Source of the DNA: Lottia gigantea
Lineage: Eukaryota; Mollusca; Gastropoda; Lottiidae
Direction of reading: 5' to 3'
NCBI RefSeq assembly: GCF_000327385.1
Contig: NW_008709295.1
Span: 1,122,119-1,186,118 of the forward strand
DNA length: 64,000 bases
The position numbers and the translations under genes are program-made. The notes below the pieces were generated by a model. It was given only the letters and a program-made list of their open reading frames with translations, was not told where the DNA came from and searched no databases. Of the stretch, positions 56,801 through 62,800 are shown in pieces. Each line of letters opens with the position of its first letter. Position 1 is the stretch's first letter.

Positions 56801-59800
56801 GGCAAGCTTTTTTCATCATATGTATGGAATTTCAGGGAACTGAAGTACCTGGAACAGAAGAGAAGGGAACTGTGAGTGGTTTAGTAGAAGGAAAGGAGTA
56901 CGAATTTCGTGTTGCTGCTAAAAACAAAGCAGGATTATCACCATTTAGTGAAGTTTCTGGACCTGTTGTTACTAAAAATAGAAAAGGTATGATTTTTTTT
57001 TGTTTACAAATATATTGGAGACGACAACAATTTTTTTTATATATATATATCGAAACAAGCCAGAAATCTGACCGAAATCATACTAAAATCCACAGTCAAA
57101 AAACCAGCAGTCTTGTTAAAAGCAGAATCTCCAAAAAGTAGACCCAAAGAATATTGAATATTATTGTTAATGTGACAGAGGCGCCATTCTGTTGATCATA
57201 CCTTTGTCTCAGAAACAGGCAAGCCAATGTATAGTGTTCACAGTCCAACATTGAAATTTAAGCCTTCAAGCCATGTGTGTCCGGAATTATATGCATTTGA
57301 GAGTTAAAAAGACGAGTTGTCTTTTCTTGAGACACTGCCATTTAAAAAACATCTAAAGAAATAGGAAAAGAAATTCCAAGTTTGAGATATTTTTGAAGGA
57401 ATTATATGACCTTCATACATTCCTAGTACTTCTGAATACTATTTTCATCAAATCAACCCCCCAGAATAACACATCTCAAATTGTACTTCTGTAAAGGATT
57501 TTAGATTCACACCACATGAAAAAAAGAAAATCAAACGGAGGACGAACATGACTATCTTTTTAGGGCTGCAACGATTCATAAAGTTGCTATTTGATACACT
57601 ATATGATACTCATCCAACAATATGATTTATTACAGAAGGAAAGAGAAAAAATAGTAGAAATTTGTAAAATTACCAACAAGTTTGTCACTATTAGGCACTT
57701 GAGAACATTTAGAAGTAAGGAATTGTGAAAAAAATCTCAATTTTTATTTCTCAAGTCAGAAATGGATTTTTGCAAATTTTAAGGTGAAAATCGTACTTGG
57801 AAAATGAAAACTTGACACAATTTCTCATACACACATCGATTCTGTGTCATTAAAGGGGACTAAGAATTAATCGTGCCAATACATAATAATTATTTTTATC
57901 CAACACAATGCATCGATAAGAATGAAAGAATCGTGGTGTGTTCATCGGTGAATAGTTGCAACCCTACTATCTTTACAAAATTCAAGTTAAATATGGAGTA
58001 CCTCTATGGCTTATCTAAGATAATGAAATGGTCAGCAAATGTGTTATTAGAAACCACACATCCAATTAAGTTTTCTAAAGTTTATTATAACGTACAATAA
58101 AAACCCTGAAATATTCAAAGAAGAATATTACACAGTGACAAAATAATACAAAATATCTATTTACAAACAATATCAGTAAATATATGAAAATAACTCTGAC
58201 ATAGAAATATATTATTGAAAGAATGATATATTGTACATATAATTATTTATAAAGGATTGACCTGCAGCGGGTAACATGTAAATGCAAATATACAATGGCC
58301 TAACTTAGATGAAATATTTAAATAAAGGATTACCCTAGAAGGAGGAGTTTTTACACACTGCTTAACTTCTTAAGCGAAAGGCTTAAGAACTTACTAATTA
58401 ATAATATATTTAACTGAAACTAGCCTAGAAAGAAATAGAATGTTATGTAATGGTTGAAATGAAATGTATATACCGTTAATTGGAATGCTAGAACTGATAA
58501 ACTATTGACTACTTTATGCAAATGTACATGACTGCCAACAAAACTACTGAGTGCCAAAACGACTTTTGAACAGTAAAACTATAATATACAGATAAAACCA
58601 AGGAAAAGAACTATGTATAAACTTACATTATGAGATCATAAGCAATTAATTCAATCATCACATGTAAGTTATCTTTCGTTCAGTCATACCTGAATACCTC
58701 AAAAATCCCCTTCATAGGGATCGGTTAGTGACTATACAACGTTGTCATTTGTAGCAGCAGTAGACTTATTATTATGGCTCATCTCGTACAAAACTTGATC
58801 CAACTATTGTAGATTTATCAATACCATAGATAGAATTTGGGAATACTTCCACTTCAACAGCAAAATAAATATGATTGCTTACTATGTTGGACTGGTATTT
58901 ATATTGTTATGTGACATGGTGGATAATGTAGGAGCAACAGGTCATGAACTGTGACCCTATTTTGTTTTTACTTTGAAGAACGCTAAAGTAGACCTTCATT
59001 ATAATATTGCTGTTTATACATGTCATGTGAAAGCCGAAGACTTTACAGAAAATAATTGGGGAATTCCTACTAATAGAAAAACTCTGGGATCCTTGGCATA
59101 AATAACTGACAGTAAATTTTTGAGAAATGAATAAATTAAAAGTTTATGAACGACAAATGCATCATGAAGATATTTAATATGAGAAAATTTGTATTCAAGT
59201 CACTTGGTATGATTTTTTGCCATGAATAGAGTTCCAAAGGCACCATAACACTTTCTCAAAATATCCACTTTGCTCTGAAAATGTCTTCTTCCATTTTTAT
59301 TCATGCTTAAAATTTGTCCTTCTTTTTAATGCTCATGTTAAATGCAGGAAATATTCTTTTTTTCTTTCACCTTTTAGAATTGCATTTTGGGCATCCATAC
59401 AGTCTTTTGTATGCCATGTACTTATTGTCATAATAAAGTATCTTATGTTACACTACATACTGCAACTGAGTTAGCTTCCTTGTGGGTTTAATTCACGCTT
59501 TGTGTCTCTATCTTATTTATTTGTTATCATTCCAGTAAAACCCAGAATTGATGAAAGAACATTGCCACAGAATATTAAAATTAAAGTTGGTCAAGCTCTG
59601 AATATGCCTGTTGATTTTGTTGGTGAACCTTTCCCAGTTGCCAAATGGGAACTAAAACCTATGGTAATCTACAATTTCTCTTTTTTAATATCAAAATCTC
59701 AATTGTTTATCTGTCTATTATCTATTTAATTCTTGATATATTCTAACCATATTTCATTGCTGATTTGTTTTTGATAGCAAACTAAAGAAGCCCTTTGATT

Positions 59801-62800
59801 CTGCAATGATTTCTGCAATAAATGTATTGGGTTGTGTTTTACCTCTTATACCATATCTATGCATTATATATGAAGTTTGCAAAATTTTTTTTTTTTGAGT
59901 AAGAATTCTTCATTGTCAAAGCACACAGAATTTTGTTTTCTGGGAAGGGAGAGTTTTAAAGGTTTTTTTTTCGCAGTCCCGTTTTAATAGAATTATTTTT
60001 AACTAATCAAAGTGAATCATCTAAAACGTGTCTCTTGATAACAATGACTAATTGTGATAAAGCAAGATTCTAGAGCTAAATTGACAACCTCTTTTGGCTT
60101 CGATATCCAACATTATAAAGAAACATGTTGTGCTTGACACACCATGCATGATTGGTTATGATTAAGAGGACTGCGAAAAAAACTTGTTAGATTACAATGG
60201 AGACGAAAAATATCAACAACAACAAAAAAAAGAAATTATTAATTACATTGTACTATACCAAAATATATTATGAAAGTTGTCTCAGTCCAAAAACAATATA
60301 GTTGAGAGGATTTGTAAATTGTTTTATGTGTGATGTTTTTCGGATATGCCATTGTAATTGCCTTTTCTATTCACATTGTGTAAAATATAAATAGTATGTA
60401 TTTGTTTACAGGATGATGTAAGTACACGTGATTTGTGTGTTGCTGTATAGTTAAGTTATATACAGAAGTTACCTATCCTGTCAATGTTACCTGTGTTAAA
60501 TGGATGTTTATTATGAGTACTGTGAAATAAGAAATTAATGTGAGCAAGAAAATTTGTGCACATGCTAGCAATAATTCATTTATGATATTTCCTGAGTAAG
60601 CCTTTAGATGCTACTGTAATCTTCCCTCTTGTCAATGTTATCAATGGTTGATAAATAAAACTAAGCCCATCTCACAATAATTTCTCATTGTCCAAGTCAA
60701 TTATCTCTTTTGTTAAGAGATTGTCTCTGCATATGTTATGTCATGACATTTTGTTCTTTTTATCAAACAAAATATGTTATGTTTATGTAAGGTTATATTT
60801 ACTATGCCTTTATTTTAATATGGAGGTGTATTGTCACCCCTGTCCGTCCATCTACTATTGATTGTTAATGTAATATAGATTTGATGCATACATATTTTTG
60901 AGGTAATAGAGGAGTAGATGTTTACATTTTCAGAAAAACGAAATTTGAGTAATTGATCTTGACTTGTTACAGGAACATTCCGCTTTTTTTGTAGGTCGAA
61001 ATATTTTTTTGTTCAAACTTGTGAAAACTATACATCAAAATCTAGAGAAATGTGTCCTATAATGTATCTGAAAGTTTTAACTAAAAAATCCAGCTGTATT
61101 TTAATGCCAAAACTATTTGAAAAGTTAACATAAACTTTTAATGTGCATTATGCTTTTAAGAAGCTGTTAAAAATGTACTATACTGATTTAATTAAACCTC
61201 AGACTGATTGTAGGTAAATATGTCTCCTACTTATTCTTAAGGTTTCAACTATTATATACATAGATATAAATAGCATACTTTCGGAATATTTTCAGGTAAA
61301 ATATATGACGTTTTTGATGATGAAAGGTTTTACAAAAAAAATGGAATGCCCCTTTATCATACCTTAGTCTCAAACATAATTTTTTTTAAGCTGAAGCAAT
61401 CAGTTATAGTGTTCAAAGCTCACAGCAAAATTTCAGCCAACAAATCCATGTGTGTGAATTATCCACGTTTGAAAGTTAAAAAGACTCTATTCTTGAGAAA
61501 CTGCCATATATAGAAAGACATCTATAGAAATGGGAAAACTCAAATCAACTCCCCTTTTTAACCTATTAAGTTAAAAAGTTGGTTTGTGAACTTGTCACAG
61601 GCTTGATTCAGATGAAACTTGCTAAGAGCTAATGCTTAATGGTAGAATGCTGATCTGATACCCTTAACTGGCTATAATAAGAAATAGAATTAAGTTTTGT
61701 TGAAACTTTTTAGGTTTGTTTTTTTTTGATAAGGTTGAGGTTTTTTTTTTTAAAAGAATGCTTTGAAATTTGTACCATAACCATGTGGACTGCTCAAATT
61801 TATGAAATATGAAAGAAATAAAAAAAAAATCAAATAATTTAAAATACCACATTTAGGAAGGAAACTTAGTAAGTAATTGAATGTATTTTGTATTTTTTCT
61901 AATGTTTTAATTAACATTATTTAATTTAGCTTAACATTTCTAATATAGCTATAACTGTTAATATTAGTTTTCATTACTGTTCTCCAATATCATGGATAAT
62001 CACAGTAAATATTTTTACAATAACATAAAATCATAGATAATTTTAAAAAAAGTTTCTAAAAAGGGTAATAAAATGATGTTAATTGAAACCATTTTGGAAG
62101 ATTAATGCTTTTGTTGGATCTACATGAAATAAGTGTTTTCTCAAAATGAAATTTTCAAATTAAAATGGTTTCCGTGCGCAATATTTTATTAGTTATTTTT
62201 AACACTAATATGAATCTAGTACTATTTTGAACTGCGATCACCATTGGACCATCTGATCTGATCCTTGTGTTTATAGATTAAACATTATAATGTGGACATA
62301 GTATTTTTCCCCTTTTCACAATTAGTTGAAGAGAACATTGATAGATGGAGACTACATATTTAATTGGATCTTCTTGAAACCATGACATCTAAGTTGAAAT
62401 CTGAAGGCTACAAGTTTGATTAGATTTTTAGATAATATATGTGTATATGTTTGATCAGATCAATTATAAAGAAAAGTTGTACATGTATTGTTTACTCATA
62501 TTGGTAAGTTCAAGATAGTGCAGATATAGAGAGGAGTTAAATGCCTGCCATGCTTTTTTGTGTCAAACCCCTGTGTCATTAAAATGTGTCTTTTTATGTG
62601 TGTCATTTATGTGTGTCATTTGTGTGAATTACTAAATACTACATTTGAAAATAAGTATTTCATGTTTTTAGTTGAGTATGTCCAACCATCCATCTGTTCG
62701 TTCATTTGGCTTTTGCTCATTCTAAAGGCTACTATTTTTTTTATGGATAAGGTATGCTCAGTCTACAGAATACAATTAATGATGGATGTTCATATTAATT

